From Anaerocolumna sp. (GTDB lineage: Bacteria; Bacillota; Clostridia; Lachnospirales; Lachnospiraceae), in NCBI GenBank assembly GCA_029256725.1, contig JAQSXJ010000007.1:47519-111518 (forward strand): a stretch of 64,000 bases of DNA, given 5' to 3'. A program made the translations under genes and the position numbers. The notes beneath the pieces were generated by a model. The model saw nothing but the letters and a program-made list of their open reading frames with translations, did no database searches and was not told the DNA's origin. This document shows, in pieces, positions 21,224-31,437 of this stretch. Within the stretch, counting starts at the first letter, position 1; each line of letters begins with the position of its first letter.

Positions 21224-21810
21224 ACAGACGAATAGACGAATAGATGAATAGAAATACAGACAAATAGAAGAATAGACAAATAGAAAAATAGGCAAATAGA
21301 AGAATAGAAGTACAGACGCATAGAAATACAGATTCATAGAAGTACAGACGCATAGTAAAGTTAATACACAGAAGGCCTGGTACACAAATAATTTGACGTC
21401 CAGTAATACTGGACAACAGAGAAGAATTGTTGTACCCAAAAGAATTAGGATCCAAGTAGTATTACAAGTACAGAATCGGCATACTAGCATTATTACTGCG
21501 CAAAAGTCCGACTGTAAAAAAATCCTACTGTTCAAAAAATACTTAGAGAAAAATACTAAGTGAAAAAATACTACGAGAAAAATACTATGTGAAAATTACT
21601 GCTGTCTGAGAAATACAGGCGTACAAAATTACAGAAGCCAAGAGATACAGAATATAAGAGAAATACAAAAGCAAAGAGAAATACAAAGGAAAGAGAAATA
21701 CAAAAGCAAAGAGAAATACAAAAGCAAAGAGAAATACAGAAGCAAAGAGAAATACAGAAGCATAAAGAAATATAAATTCATAAAGAGATACGGATTCATA
21801 AAGAGGAAGG
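21224..21810 (+). repeat. degenerate purine-rich short tandem repeats (16-18 bp units)
   Basis: agaagtacagacgcat/agaaatacagattcat units (about 21307-21355) and 18-bp gagaaatacaaaagcaaa units (about 21655-21800). Confidence 0.85.
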
Positions 21811-21825
21811 GCGGATAAAAGATTT

Positions 21826-23319
21826 ATGAGAAAACGCGATATGTATATTAAGCCCGGAAAATATATGGGCATGAGAACGAAAAGAAAAAGAAGGATACCA
21901 AGAACTATCATACTCTCAATTACCGCAATAACCGCCATTGTATTTATAGTCTTGTGGCAGTTTCGAATTATAGAACCCGACAAGATTATCTACTCACTTT
22001 TAGACAGAGTAAAGCAACCGAATATAATATCAGAAGACATAACGATACAGGGAGAAGGGGAGTCCTTGAAAGTGCCGTTTGAAGCGAACGAGGAAGTAAA
22101 AGAGGAAGGGGAAAAAGCTCTTGATAAACAGAATGAATTAAATAAGCACACTGCCTCAGATACAGCAGACCAGGAAACTACTATTAATAATTCGGTGACA
22201 GATAAGAACCCTGGGGAAGCGGGCGAAAGCTTAGGAAACAGCGCACAGGAAGCCTCAGTAAACAGCCAGAAACCTCTGACGGAGGATCTTATCAATAAAA
22301 CCTCAGAGCCAGTGCGTGGTATATATGTTTCCGGAGCAAGAGCCGGTATTGATGAATATATGCAGGAACTGATATCTCTGGCAGAAAATACAGAAGTAAA
22401 TGCAATGGTAATTGATATTAAGAACGACTATGGTGAAATTACCTATAAGACAGAGCTTCCTTTGGCAGTAGATATTGGAGCGGGAACCGGATATATAAAA
22501 GATATCAGAAAACTTGTAAAGCAGTTAAAAGAGAAAGATATTTATCTCATTGCCAGAATAGTATCATTTAAAGATCCCTTATTGGCAAAAGAAAGGGAAG
22601 ATTTAAGTTTACGAGATAAGAACAGTGTAATATTTAAAGATAAGAATGGTGACAGCTGGGTAAATCCCTATAAACGGGAGGTCTGGGATTATCTTATAGA
22701 TATCGGAAAAGAAGCCGCAGAGATAGGCTTTGATGAGATACAATTCGATTATATCCGTTTCTCCACTGATGCGGGGATGAAGACCGTTAATTACGGAGCA
22801 GAAGCAAAGAATAAGAGCAGGATTGATATTATTACGGAATTCACCAAATATGCCTGTGATAATCTAAAGCCTCTTGGAGTAAAGGTTTCGGCAGATGTGT
22901 ACGGAACAATTATCAGAAGCTCCGTAGACGCAGAAATTGTGGGACAGGACTATGTAGCTATGGCAAAATATCTTGATTTCATTTGTCCTATGATATATCC
23001 TTCTCATTATGCGGAAGGCTCCTATGGAATCGATTATCCGGATATGAAGCCTTATGATACCATACTGGCAGCGTTAAAGGAATCAAAGCTTGTACTGGAA
23101 GAAGGAAATGACGGAGAAGAGGCTGACAATAATACAGCTGCAAAGGTAAGACCCTGGTTACAGGACTTTACTGCCTCCTGGGTAAGACATCATGCAGATT
23201 ACGGACAGGAGGAAATAAGAGCACAGATAAAGGCCGTATATGATGCCGGATATACAGAATGGATTCTTTGGAATGGCAGCAATAATTATACGGAAGCAGC
23301 TCTTGATAAGACGAACTAA
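21826..23319 (+). CDS. putative glycoside hydrolase, DUF4015-like
   Basis: VRGIYVSGARAG...VNAMVIDIKNDYGEITY...FDEIQFDYIRFSTDAG...GWILWNGSNNY-type motifs; N-terminal TM anchor. Confidence 0.8.
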   Translation: MRKRDMYIKPGKYMGMRTKRKRRIPRTIILSITAITAIVFIVLWQFRIIEPDKIIYSLLDRVKQPNIISEDITIQGEGESLKVPFEANEEVKEEGEKALDKQNELNKHTASDTADQETTINNSVTDKNPGEAGESLGNSAQEASVNSQKPLTEDLINKTSEPVRGIYVSGARAGIDEYMQELISLAENTEVNAMVIDIKNDYGEITYKTELPLAVDIGAGTGYIKDIRKLVKQLKEKDIYLIARIVSFKDPLLAKEREDLSLRDKNSVIFKDKNGDSWVNPYKREVWDYLIDIGKEAAEIGFDEIQFDYIRFSTDAGMKTVNYGAEAKNKSRIDIITEFTKYACDNLKPLGVKVSADVYGTIIRSSVDAEIVGQDYVAMAKYLDFICPMIYPSHYAEGSYGIDYPDMKPYDTILAALKESKLVLEEGNDGEEADNNTAAKVRPWLQDFTASWVRHHADYGQEEIRAQIKAVYDAGYTEWILWNGSNNYTEAALDKTN

Positions 23320-23473
23320 GCAAAATTAACGCAAGGCAGTACACAGGATATAGTAGTAATTTTTATAAAGCATAAGAAATGCAAAAAAAATCGCAAAAAA
23401 AATAAATAATTTTTGCAAGATTATTAAAAGGAATGTGTATAAGTATTGGAGCATGCGAAAGGAGGCTGTTAAC

Positions 23474-24043
23474 TTGAAGGATGAGGCAATAATAAACCTG
23501 CTGTCTGAAAAAAATGAAATAGGTTTATTAAAGTTGGCTGAAAAGTACGAAAAGCTTTTAATCCATATTGCCGGTACAATCCTTGGCGGACGTAATGAAG
23601 ATATTGAAGAATGTGTGAATGACACTTATATGAAACTATGGAAGCATATCGACCGTTATGATATGGAGAAAGCCTCCTTGAAAACTTATTTAAAAGTAAT
23701 TATAAGAAACACAGCTATAAATAAGCTTCGTGATCTAAGCCGCAGAGAGGGAATGGAATATAAAGAAGACTTTTCAGATATTGCCCAGTACTACATCGAT
23801 CAAAGCCAGAATGTAGAAAATCAGGTATTTCGAAAAGAGGATATTCTCCTTTTAAATGAGATCATAGGAGAACTGGACAAAAAGGACAGGGAGCTTGTAC
23901 TGCGCAGGTACTATTATCTGCAGTCCTCCAAGGACATTGCCAGTGCCATGAAGATGTCAGTAACAGCAGTGGACAGCAGGTTGTCAAGACTACGGAATAA
24001 AATGAAGCTTACCTTTGACCAAAAACTAAGAATCACGGTGTAA
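23474..24043 (+). CDS. RNA polymerase sigma-70 family factor (ECF-like)
   Basis: Region 2 NEDIEECVNDTYMKLWKHIDRYD and region 4 LDKKDRELVLRRYYYLQSSKDIASAMKMSVTAVDSRLSRLRNKMK; TTG start at 23474 follows ggagg. Confidence 0.82.
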   Translation: MKDEAIINLLSEKNEIGLLKLAEKYEKLLIHIAGTILGGRNEDIEECVNDTYMKLWKHIDRYDMEKASLKTYLKVIIRNTAINKLRDLSRREGMEYKEDFSDIAQYYIDQSQNVENQVFRKEDILLLNEIIGELDKKDRELVLRRYYYLQSSKDIASAMKMSVTAVDSRLSRLRNKMKLTFDQKLRITV

Positions 24044-24071
24044 AGCAATACCTTTAGTAGGAGGTAACAGA

Positions 24072-24515
24072 ATGAATGAACAAACGCTAATAAATATGCT
24101 AAGTGAACTGGATGCCAGTTCCTTAAAAGAAAATTTTACAGAAAAAGATCTAAGAAACAAAGACGGAAATGTTTTTAAAAGAGCTTATTTTTATATAAGA
24201 TCCTTAAATCGAAAGGATGATACAGTAAGGGGAAGTATACTTAAGGATCATCTGGAGGAATATGTGGAAGCTTCCGAAGAGATATTTATAGATACGGAAA
24301 CAGTATCTGCCATGGAAGCAGAAGAAGAGGAACAGGAACAGGATGCACAGCAGAGAGGATTTACCATACATGTCTTTAAGCGCAGCATCAAGAATCTGGT
24401 CACAATCATAACAGCCATAGTAGCGGCGCTTATTGTTATAATAGGACTGGTGATTGTTCTGATAAGAAGAAAACATATCTTTAAACTGTTTAAGAAAGTA
24501 CAGATAAGTTATTAA
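24072..24515 (+). CDS. small membrane protein, candidate anti-sigma factor
   Basis: Immediately downstream of the sigma gene; cytosolic N-terminus, one TM helix near the C-terminus. Confidence 0.5.
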   Translation: MNEQTLINMLSELDASSLKENFTEKDLRNKDGNVFKRAYFYIRSLNRKDDTVRGSILKDHLEEYVEASEEIFIDTETVSAMEAEEEEQEQDAQQRGFTIHVFKRSIKNLVTIITAIVAALIVIIGLVIVLIRRKHIFKLFKKVQISY

Positions 24516-24610
24516 TACCGTATAATAATATTAAATATAAATAGAAATCAAATAAATTTAAAATACATCTTAAGATGTAAGTGGGCATAAGCGCACAGAT
24601 AGGAGATTAT

Positions 24611-24841
24611 ATGTTAGAGAAAATCAAAGAGATCATCGCAGCACAGCTTGCAGTAGATGCAGGTACTATCACTGAGACTTCCACTTTCAAAGAGGACTTA
24701 GGAGCAGATTCTCTTGAACTTTTCGAATTGATTATGGCAATGGAAGAAGAATATGATATTGAAATACCTTCAGAAGATTTAAATACGCTGGAATCAGTAG
24801 GTGACTTAATAACTTATTTAAAGAATAAGGGTGTGGAATAA
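24611..24841 (+). CDS. acpP: acyl carrier protein
   Basis: FKEDLGADSLELFELIMAMEEEYDIEIPSEDL phosphopantetheine site; start chosen after aggag. Confidence 0.95.
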   Translation: MLEKIKEIIAAQLAVDAGTITETSTFKEDLGADSLELFELIMAMEEEYDIEIPSEDLNTLESVGDLITYLKNKGVE

Positions 24842-25791
24842 TGGAAGGCCAGAAAGCATTACACACAGAAATCTGTGATTTGCTTCATATAAAATATCCT
24901 ATAATACAAGGTGGCATGGCCTGGGTAGCAGAGCATCATCTGGCAGCAGGAGTTTCTGAAGCCGGAGGACTGGGAATTATAGCTTCAGCCAGTGCCACTG
25001 CAGAAATTGTAAGAGATGAAATCAGAAAATGCAAAGAATTAACAGATAAACCCTTCGGCGTTAATATCATGATGTTAAATCCTCATGCGCCGGAGATTGC
25101 CAGGGTAATCATAGAAGAAAAGGTTCCGGTAGTAACAACAGGCGCAGGTAATCCGGAGAAGTTCATAAAGGACTGGAAAGCTGCGGGGATAACCGTAATA
25201 CCGGTAGTAGCTTCCGTTGCACTGGCTAAGAGAATGGAGCGCAGCGGCGCTGATGCCTTAATAGCAGAAGGCTGTGAAGCTGGCGGTCATATTGGTGAAC
25301 TTACTACTATGGCATTGATTCCTCAGATTGTAGATGCTGTTACTATTCCTGTAATTGCAGCAGGAGGTATCGGAGATGGAAGAGGTCTTGCAGCAGTATT
25401 TATGCTTGGTGCCAAAGGCGGTCAGGTTGGAACTAGATTTGTAGTAGCAAGGGAATCTATCGTACATGACAATTATAAGCAGAGAGTTATTAGTGCGAAG
25501 GACATTGATTCTGTAGTAACCGGCCGTTCAACAGGGCATCCGGTAAGAGCTCTTCGCAACAACATGACCAGAAATTACCTGAAATTGGAACAGGAAGGCA
25601 GAAGCTTTGAGGAATTAGAGCTTCTAACTCTGGGTTCATTAAGGAAAGCAGTTAAGGAAGGTGATATAACGGAGGGCTCCGTTATGGCAGGCCAGATTGC
25701 AGGTCTTATCTCTAAGGAGCAGTCCTGTAAGGAGATACTGGAGGAGATGACAGCAGAAGCCTGTCAGGTAATCCAAAAAGGATGGGCATAA
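24841..25791 (+). CDS. fabK: enoyl-ACP reductase II
   Basis: YPIIQGGMAWVAEHHLAAGVSEAGGLGIIAS...GADALIAEGCEAGGHIGE...; position inside the fab cluster. Confidence 0.9.
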   Translation: MEGQKALHTEICDLLHIKYPIIQGGMAWVAEHHLAAGVSEAGGLGIIASASATAEIVRDEIRKCKELTDKPFGVNIMMLNPHAPEIARVIIEEKVPVVTTGAGNPEKFIKDWKAAGITVIPVVASVALAKRMERSGADALIAEGCEAGGHIGELTTMALIPQIVDAVTIPVIAAGGIGDGRGLAAVFMLGAKGGQVGTRFVVARESIVHDNYKQRVISAKDIDSVVTGRSTGHPVRALRNNMTRNYLKLEQEGRSFEELELLTLGSLRKAVKEGDITEGSVMAGQIAGLISKEQSCKEILEEMTAEACQVIQKGWA

Positions 25792-25794
25792 CAT

Positions 25795-26727
25795 ATGGGA
25801 AAAACCGCATTTATATTCCCGGGTCAAGGCGCTCAATACGCAGGCATGGGTAAAGATTTTTACGATACTTACAGTACCTCAAAAGAACTATATGACAAAG
25901 CAGAAGAGCTTCTTTCGATGAATCTTTTGGAGCTGTGTTTTGAAGAAAATACAAAGTTATCAATTACCAGGTATACACAGCCGGCAATGGCTGTGACCTG
26001 TTTAGCCATGTATGAGAGTGTAAAGGAATTGGGACTGACACCTGATTACTTTGCTGGTTTAAGCTTAGGAGAATACCCGGCAGTTATTGCTTCTGGTGCC
26101 TTATCCTTTGAAGAAGGAATAAAGCTGGTCAAGATCAGAGGAGAGCTTATGGAGACTGCTGTACCGGAAGGTTTAGGCGGTATGGCAGCCGTACTTGGAT
26201 TTGATGGTGAAACCATAGAGAAAGTTCTAAAAGAAGTAGATGGCATAGCAGTAGTTGCTAATTATAATTGTCCCGGACAGATTGTTATATCAGGTGAGAA
26301 TGAAGCTGTAAGTGCTGCTTCTGAGAAATTATCGGCAGCAGGAGCTAAAAGAGTTATTCCTTTAAATGTCAGCGGACCCTTTCACTCCCCTATGTTAAAA
26401 GGGGCAGGGGATAAGCTTCTTCAAGAACTTTATTCCATTACTGTGTCAAAGCCTGAAATTCCTTATGTGGCAAATGTAGACGGAAACCCTGTAACGGAGG
26501 CAGAAGGTATTAGAGAGAGCTTATCAAGACAGGTATATTCCTCTGTAAGATGGGAAGACTGTGTCAGAACTTTACTGGCAGCAGGCGTGGATCTGTTTGT
26601 AGAAATCGGTCCAGGAAAGACTCTGTCAGCTTTTATAAGAAAAATCGATAAGAATGTCTCAGTTATCAATATAGAGAAAACTCAGGATCTTACGAAGCTT
26701 AAGGAGGTTATTCATGCTAGAGGGTAA
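25795..26727 (+). CDS. fabD: malonyl CoA-ACP transacylase
   Basis: FIFPGQGAQYAGMGKDFY, GLSLGEYPA active site. Confidence 0.95.
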   Translation: MGKTAFIFPGQGAQYAGMGKDFYDTYSTSKELYDKAEELLSMNLLELCFEENTKLSITRYTQPAMAVTCLAMYESVKELGLTPDYFAGLSLGEYPAVIASGALSFEEGIKLVKIRGELMETAVPEGLGGMAAVLGFDGETIEKVLKEVDGIAVVANYNCPGQIVISGENEAVSAASEKLSAAGAKRVIPLNVSGPFHSPMLKGAGDKLLQELYSITVSKPEIPYVANVDGNPVTEAEGIRESLSRQVYSSVRWEDCVRTLLAAGVDLFVEIGPGKTLSAFIRKIDKNVSVINIEKTQDLTKLKEVIHARG

Positions 26728-27454
26728 AACAGCATTAGTTACCGGTGGAAGCAGAGGTATCGGAAGAGCAATAGCAGTTGCTCTGGCGAAAAACGGTGCA
26801 ACTGTTATAATAAATTACTGCGGTTCTTTAGAAGCTGCAAAGGAAACAGAAGAAATCATTAAGAACAACGGAGGCAATGCCTATCTGCTTCAGGGAGATG
26901 TAGCTAATTCCTCTGATGTAGAAAGAATGTTTGCCTGGATTACAGAAAACGTGAAAAGACTTGATATTCTTGTAAACAATGCCGGAATCACGAAGGATAA
27001 TCTTATCCTTAAGATGACTGATGAGGAATATAGCCAAGTTATTGATACGAACTTAAAAGGTGTATTTTACTGCTTAAAATATGCCTCCCGTATAATGTTA
27101 AAACAAAGGTATGGAAAAATCATAAATATATCCTCTATCTCCGGTATTCACGGAAATCCGGGGCAGGTCAATTACAGTGCGGCAAAAGCCGGTGTGATTG
27201 GGATGACCAAAACCTTAGCAAGAGAGCTGTCCTCCAGAAGTATTAATGTAAATGCCATCGCACCCGGGTATATCAATACGGATATGACCGTACATTTAAA
27301 AGAGGAAATCAAAGCAAAAGCTCTTGAAACAATTCCTTTAAAAAGATTTGGTGAAGGAGAAGACATTGCAGAAGCAGTAGTATTTCTGGCATCTGATAAG
27401 GCTTCTTATATCACGGGGCAGGTATTGTCTGTAGATGGCGGTATGGGTATATAG
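26714..27454 (+). CDS. fabG: 3-oxoacyl-ACP reductase
   Basis: SDR motifs TGGSRGIGRAIA, LVNNAGI, YSAAKAG. Confidence 0.95.
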   Translation: MLEGKTALVTGGSRGIGRAIAVALAKNGATVIINYCGSLEAAKETEEIIKNNGGNAYLLQGDVANSSDVERMFAWITENVKRLDILVNNAGITKDNLILKMTDEEYSQVIDTNLKGVFYCLKYASRIMLKQRYGKIINISSISGIHGNPGQVNYSAAKAGVIGMTKTLARELSSRSINVNAIAPGYINTDMTVHLKEEIKAKALETIPLKRFGEGEDIAEAVVFLASDKASYITGQVLSVDGGMGI

Positions 27455-27531
27455 AAATACAATAGATTAGGAATACATTGCATATAAACTGTCTGGCATA
27501 AGGTTTAATAAATCCATGAACGGATTGTGAG

Positions 27532-27587
27532 GCCTGACTTGCAGCAGTGCCATATCTGTAAGGAGATGCGGAATGCAATGGGAGCTA
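27532..27587 (+). promoter_or_regulatory. repeated intergenic element, copy 1 (fabG-fabF gap)
   Basis: Ungapped similarity to 31436-31491; core 44 bp matches at 35 positions by eye. Confidence 0.55.
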
Positions 27588-27723
27588 GTAGTTTATGCCT
27601 GCGAAATCCTCAGCACAACGTTGAGGGACGTTTAGGAAGGCATGGAGATTCGTGTGGAATTTAAGATTTTACACAAGTAACTTAGTGCCTGCAGTCGTAA
27701 AATTTGCAGGTTGTAAGAAAGGC

Positions 27724-28974
27724 ATGGTTATGAATATGAAAAAACGAGTAGTAGTTACCGGATTAGGAGTAATTACACCTATCGGCAATAATATAGAAGA
27801 TTTTTGGAAGAGTATAAAAGAACAAAAGGTACCTTTTGCACCAATTACTTATTTTGATACAACAGAATATAAGGTAAAATTGGCGGCTCAGATAAATGAC
27901 TTTAAGCCCGAAGACTATATGGAAGCTAAGACTGCTAAACGTATGGAAAGTTTCTGTCAGTTTGCTGTAGCTGCAGCAGGTGAAGCTATCAAAAATTCAG
28001 GCTTGGATTTAGAGAAAGAAGATGTAACCAGAGTAGGCGTTTGTGTAGGTTCCGGTATCGGAAGCCTCCAGGCAGTTGAGAGAGAGCATTCAAAGCTTGT
28101 AGAGAAAGGTCCTAAGAGAGTAGCTCCCTTACTGGTACCCTTAATGATCTCTAACATGGCAGCTGGTAACGTGGCAATCCAATACGGACTTAAGGGTAAA
28201 TGTACCAATGTGGTTACTGCTTGTGCAACTGGGACTCATTCCATTGGTGATGCAGTTCGTTATATACAGTGTGACGAAGTAGATGTCATGATAGCAGGCG
28301 GTACAGAAGCAGCTATTAGTCCGATTGGTGTAGCAGGTTTTTCTGCACTGACAGCTATGACTACAGAAGCAGACCCTAAGAGGGCTTCCATCCCTTTTGA
28401 TAAGGACAGAAGCGGCTTTGTAATGGGAGAAGGTGCAGGAATCGTAGTACTGGAATCCTACGAACATGCAGTGGAAAGAGGAGCAACCATATTGGCAGAA
28501 ATTGCGGGTTACGGTGCAACCTGTGATGCTTTTCATATTACTTCTCCTTCCGAAGACGGAGAAGGTGCAGCAAGAGCAATGCTTACAGCTGTAAAAGAAG
28601 CGGGAATAACACCTGAGGAAGTTGACTATGTCAATGCCCACGGAACCAGCACCCATCATAATGATTTATTTGAAACCAGATCCATAAAGATGGCCTTTAA
28701 AGACCATGCTTATAATCTCCTTGTGAATTCCACCAAGTCAATGACCGGACATTTGCTGGGTGCAGCAGGAGCTGTTGAGTTCATTGTATGCGTAAAATCC
28801 GTAATGGAAAATTATGTTCATGCAACTGTAGGATACGAGAATCCCGACGAGGAACTGGACTTAAATTACGTGAAGACTCCTGTAACTGACAGAGAAATAA
28901 ATTATGCTATATCCAATTCCTTAGGCTTTGGTGGTCATAACGGAAGCTTACTGGTTAAGAAATTCACAGAGTAA
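27724..28974 (+). CDS. fabF: beta-ketoacyl-ACP synthase II
   Basis: KKRVVVTGLGVITPIGNN, VVTACATGTHSIGDA, NAHGTSTHHND, NSLGFGGHN; likely start 27724, not 27652. Confidence 0.95.
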   Translation: MVMNMKKRVVVTGLGVITPIGNNIEDFWKSIKEQKVPFAPITYFDTTEYKVKLAAQINDFKPEDYMEAKTAKRMESFCQFAVAAAGEAIKNSGLDLEKEDVTRVGVCVGSGIGSLQAVEREHSKLVEKGPKRVAPLLVPLMISNMAAGNVAIQYGLKGKCTNVVTACATGTHSIGDAVRYIQCDEVDVMIAGGTEAAISPIGVAGFSALTAMTTEADPKRASIPFDKDRSGFVMGEGAGIVVLESYEHAVERGATILAEIAGYGATCDAFHITSPSEDGEGAARAMLTAVKEAGITPEEVDYVNAHGTSTHHNDLFETRSIKMAFKDHAYNLLVNSTKSMTGHLLGAAGAVEFIVCVKSVMENYVHATVGYENPDEELDLNYVKTPVTDREINYAISNSLGFGGHNGSLLVKKFTE

Positions 28975-29071
28975 TGAAATTATATAGGAAAAATAAAATG
29001 CTGCCAGGAAATGTATTTATACTTATAAGTGCAGCCGGTGTATAACTTATGTAAGAGAAGGAGGATTAAAA

Positions 29072-29494
29072 GTGAAACAGGAAGAAATTCTTCAATTAAT
29101 AAAAGCTGTCTCTTCCAGTAATTTAACAGCTTTCCGTTACAAAGACGGGGATGTGTCACTGGAACTGGAATGCGTGCAGAAAGAGGCAGGAGAAGTCCTG
29201 ACTAAGGTTATCCATCCGGTAAAGGAGGATAGCACTTCTGAAGCAGAGGAAAACCTGTTAGTTATAAAATCCCCCATGGTCGGTACCTTTTATGCGGCGA
29301 AATCCCAGAACAGTGAACCCTATGTTCAAATAGGTGACAGGGTTAAGAAGGGGCAGGCCATTGGTATCATTGAAGCCATGAAACTAATGAATGAAGTTGA
29401 ATCAGAATACGATGGAATCGTTGATAAAATAGTTGCAAATAACAAGGATATGGTGGAATACGGACAGCCGTTGATCTATATCAGACCACTGTAG
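29072..29494 (+). CDS. accB: acetyl-CoA carboxylase biotin carboxyl carrier protein
   Basis: Biotinylation motif GIIEAMKLMNEVES. Confidence 0.95.
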   Translation: MKQEEILQLIKAVSSSNLTAFRYKDGDVSLELECVQKEAGEVLTKVIHPVKEDSTSEAEENLLVIKSPMVGTFYAAKSQNSEPYVQIGDRVKKGQAIGIIEAMKLMNEVESEYDGIVDKIVANNKDMVEYGQPLIYIRPL

Positions 29495-29544
29495 GTATAA
29501 GCTGATTAAGGCCTGATAATTGCAGGATAGGGAAAGGTTATAAT

Positions 29545-29967
29545 ATGTTGGATATTAATGAAATAAAGAAAATCATACCTCAGAGAAGTCCTTTTTTAAT
29601 GGTAGACAGAATCCTGGAATTAGAACCTGGAAAACGTGCTGTCGGTAAGAAATGCGTTTCCTACAATGAACCTTATTTTGAAGGTCATTTTCCGGAAGAA
29701 CCGGTAATGCCGGGAGTGCTTATCATAGAAGCACTGGCGCAGGTAGGCGCAGTAATCTGTCTTTCCATTGAAGAAAATAAGGGTAAGAATGCTTTATTTG
29801 GAGGTATAAATAAAGCGAGATTTCGCAATAAAGTTATTCCGGGAGATGTTCTCACAATGGAAGTTGAGCTGATTAAAAGGAAAGGGAATATAGGGATTGC
29901 CACAGCGAAGGCCTTTAACGATGAGAAGGTATTTGCAGAAGCAGAACTTATTTTTGTCCTCGGCTAG
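29545..29967 (+). CDS. fabZ: 3-hydroxyacyl-ACP dehydratase
   Basis: IIPQRSPFLMVDRI...YFEGHFPEEPVMPGVLIIEALAQ. Confidence 0.95.
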   Translation: MLDINEIKKIIPQRSPFLMVDRILELEPGKRAVGKKCVSYNEPYFEGHFPEEPVMPGVLIIEALAQVGAVICLSIEENKGKNALFGGINKARFRNKVIPGDVLTMEVELIKRKGNIGIATAKAFNDEKVFAEAELIFVLG

Positions 29968-29980
29968 GAAAGAGGGAGCT

Positions 29981-31384
29981 ATGATTAATAAGATATTAAT
30001 TGCCAACAGAGGAGAAATCGCAGTACGTATAATCCGTGCCTGCAGAGAACTTGGAATTGCTTCCGTAGCTATATGCTCGGATATTGATAAGGAAGCCCTT
30101 CACGCCCAACTGGCAGATGAAACTATTTGTATTGGGCCGGTATCCTCAAAAGACAGTTATTTAAAGATGGACAGAATCATAAGCGCAGCCTGCGCAGCAG
30201 GAGCAGATGCCATACACCCGGGCTTTGGTTTCCTCTCTGAGAATGCGAAATTTTCAGATTTATGCAAAAAATGTGGAATAACTTTCATTGGACCCACCGG
30301 TGAGGTAATTGATAAGATGGGAAATAAATCTGAAGCCAGAAAGACCATGATGGAAGCGGGTGTTCCGGTAGTGCCGGGAACCAAAGAAGCTGTGGCTTCC
30401 TCCGAGGAAGGGCTAAAGATAGCAAATGAAATCGGTTATCCGGTTATTGTAAAAGCCAGTGCCGGCGGCGGCGGCAAGGGGATGCGTATCGTTCGGGGAG
30501 AAGAAGAATTCGTAAATCTCTTTGAGACTGCCGGACAGGAAGCAAAGAATGCTTTTGGCGATGATACCTTGTATATTGAGAAATACATTGAATGTGCAAG
30601 ACACATTGAATTTCAGATCTTGGCAGATAATTACGGCAATATCATTCATTTAGGAGAAAGAGATTGTTCTCTTCAGAGAAGACACCAGAAACTAATAGAA
30701 GAAGCACCGGCTTATCGTATGCCCCCTGAGATCAGGGAAGCCATGGGTAAAGCAGCTGTAAGAGCTGCCAAAGCAGCAGGTTATCAGAATGCCGGAACCA
30801 TAGAATTTATTCTGGATAAAGAGAATAATTTCTACTTTATAGAAATGAATACAAGAATACAGGTGGAACATGGAATTACAGAGCTGGTAACAGGAATTGA
30901 TCTGATCAAAGAGCAGATAGGAATTGCAGAAGGTAAGACTTTAAATCTGACACAGGCGGAAGTTACAATGAACGGTCACGCCATTGAATGCAGAATTAAT
31001 GCCGAAAATCCGTTGAAGGGGTTCATGCCCTGTCCCGGAACAGTAACCTCCCTTCATTTTCCCGGTGGTAATGGTGTTCGTATCGATTCTGCTCTATATG
31101 CCGGGTATAAAATACCGTCAGCATATGACTCTCTTATTGTAAAGCTTATGGTTCATGATACGGACAGAGAGAAGGCAATACGTAAAATGAGAGGTGTATT
31201 AGGAGAACTTGTTATTGAAGGGATAATAACCAATCTGGACTTCCAGTATATGTTAATAAATCATGAGGAATTTAAAAATGGCAATACCGACACAGGATTT
31301 GTAGAAAGACTGTTAAGGGAAACCAGGGAAATGCCGAAAACCGAGGAAGATCAGGCAACCAAAGAAATGCCGAAAGCGATATAA
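29981..31384 (+). CDS. accC: acetyl-CoA carboxylase biotin carboxylase
   Basis: INKILIANRGEIAVRIIRACRELGI, KASAGGGGKGMRIV, FIEMNTRIQVEHGITE; ATG at 29981 after agaggga. Confidence 0.95.
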   Translation: MINKILIANRGEIAVRIIRACRELGIASVAICSDIDKEALHAQLADETICIGPVSSKDSYLKMDRIISAACAAGADAIHPGFGFLSENAKFSDLCKKCGITFIGPTGEVIDKMGNKSEARKTMMEAGVPVVPGTKEAVASSEEGLKIANEIGYPVIVKASAGGGGKGMRIVRGEEEFVNLFETAGQEAKNAFGDDTLYIEKYIECARHIEFQILADNYGNIIHLGERDCSLQRRHQKLIEEAPAYRMPPEIREAMGKAAVRAAKAAGYQNAGTIEFILDKENNFYFIEMNTRIQVEHGITELVTGIDLIKEQIGIAEGKTLNLTQAEVTMNGHAIECRINAENPLKGFMPCPGTVTSLHFPGGNGVRIDSALYAGYKIPSAYDSLIVKLMVHDTDREKAIRKMRGVLGELVIEGIITNLDFQYMLINHEEFKNGNTDTGFVERLLRETREMPKTEEDQATKEMPKAI

Positions 31385-31411
31385 GACAGCTGTATTCATT
31401 CAAAATATATA

Positions 31412-31437
31412 GTGTGAATTATTATTATGATTCACAC
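31412..31437. promoter_or_regulatory. inverted repeat upstream of accD
   Basis: gtgtgaat-tattattatg-attcacac, 8-bp perfect arms. Confidence 0.4.

Noticed and set aside
21655-21810. 18-bp repeats considered as a CRISPR array
   Set aside because: Units are contiguous without spacers and degenerate; no cas genes nearby.
21186-21983. Minus-strand ORFs rich in FLFLYASVFLFAFVF (21186-21455, 21197-21535, 21585-21983)
   Set aside because: They are translations of the purine-rich minisatellite on the opposite strand; low complexity, no RBS or domain.
28141-28659. 172-aa minus-strand ORF inside fabF
   Set aside because: Antisense shadow of a strongly supported coding gene; composition unlike a real protein (Cys/Ser/Tyr-rich).
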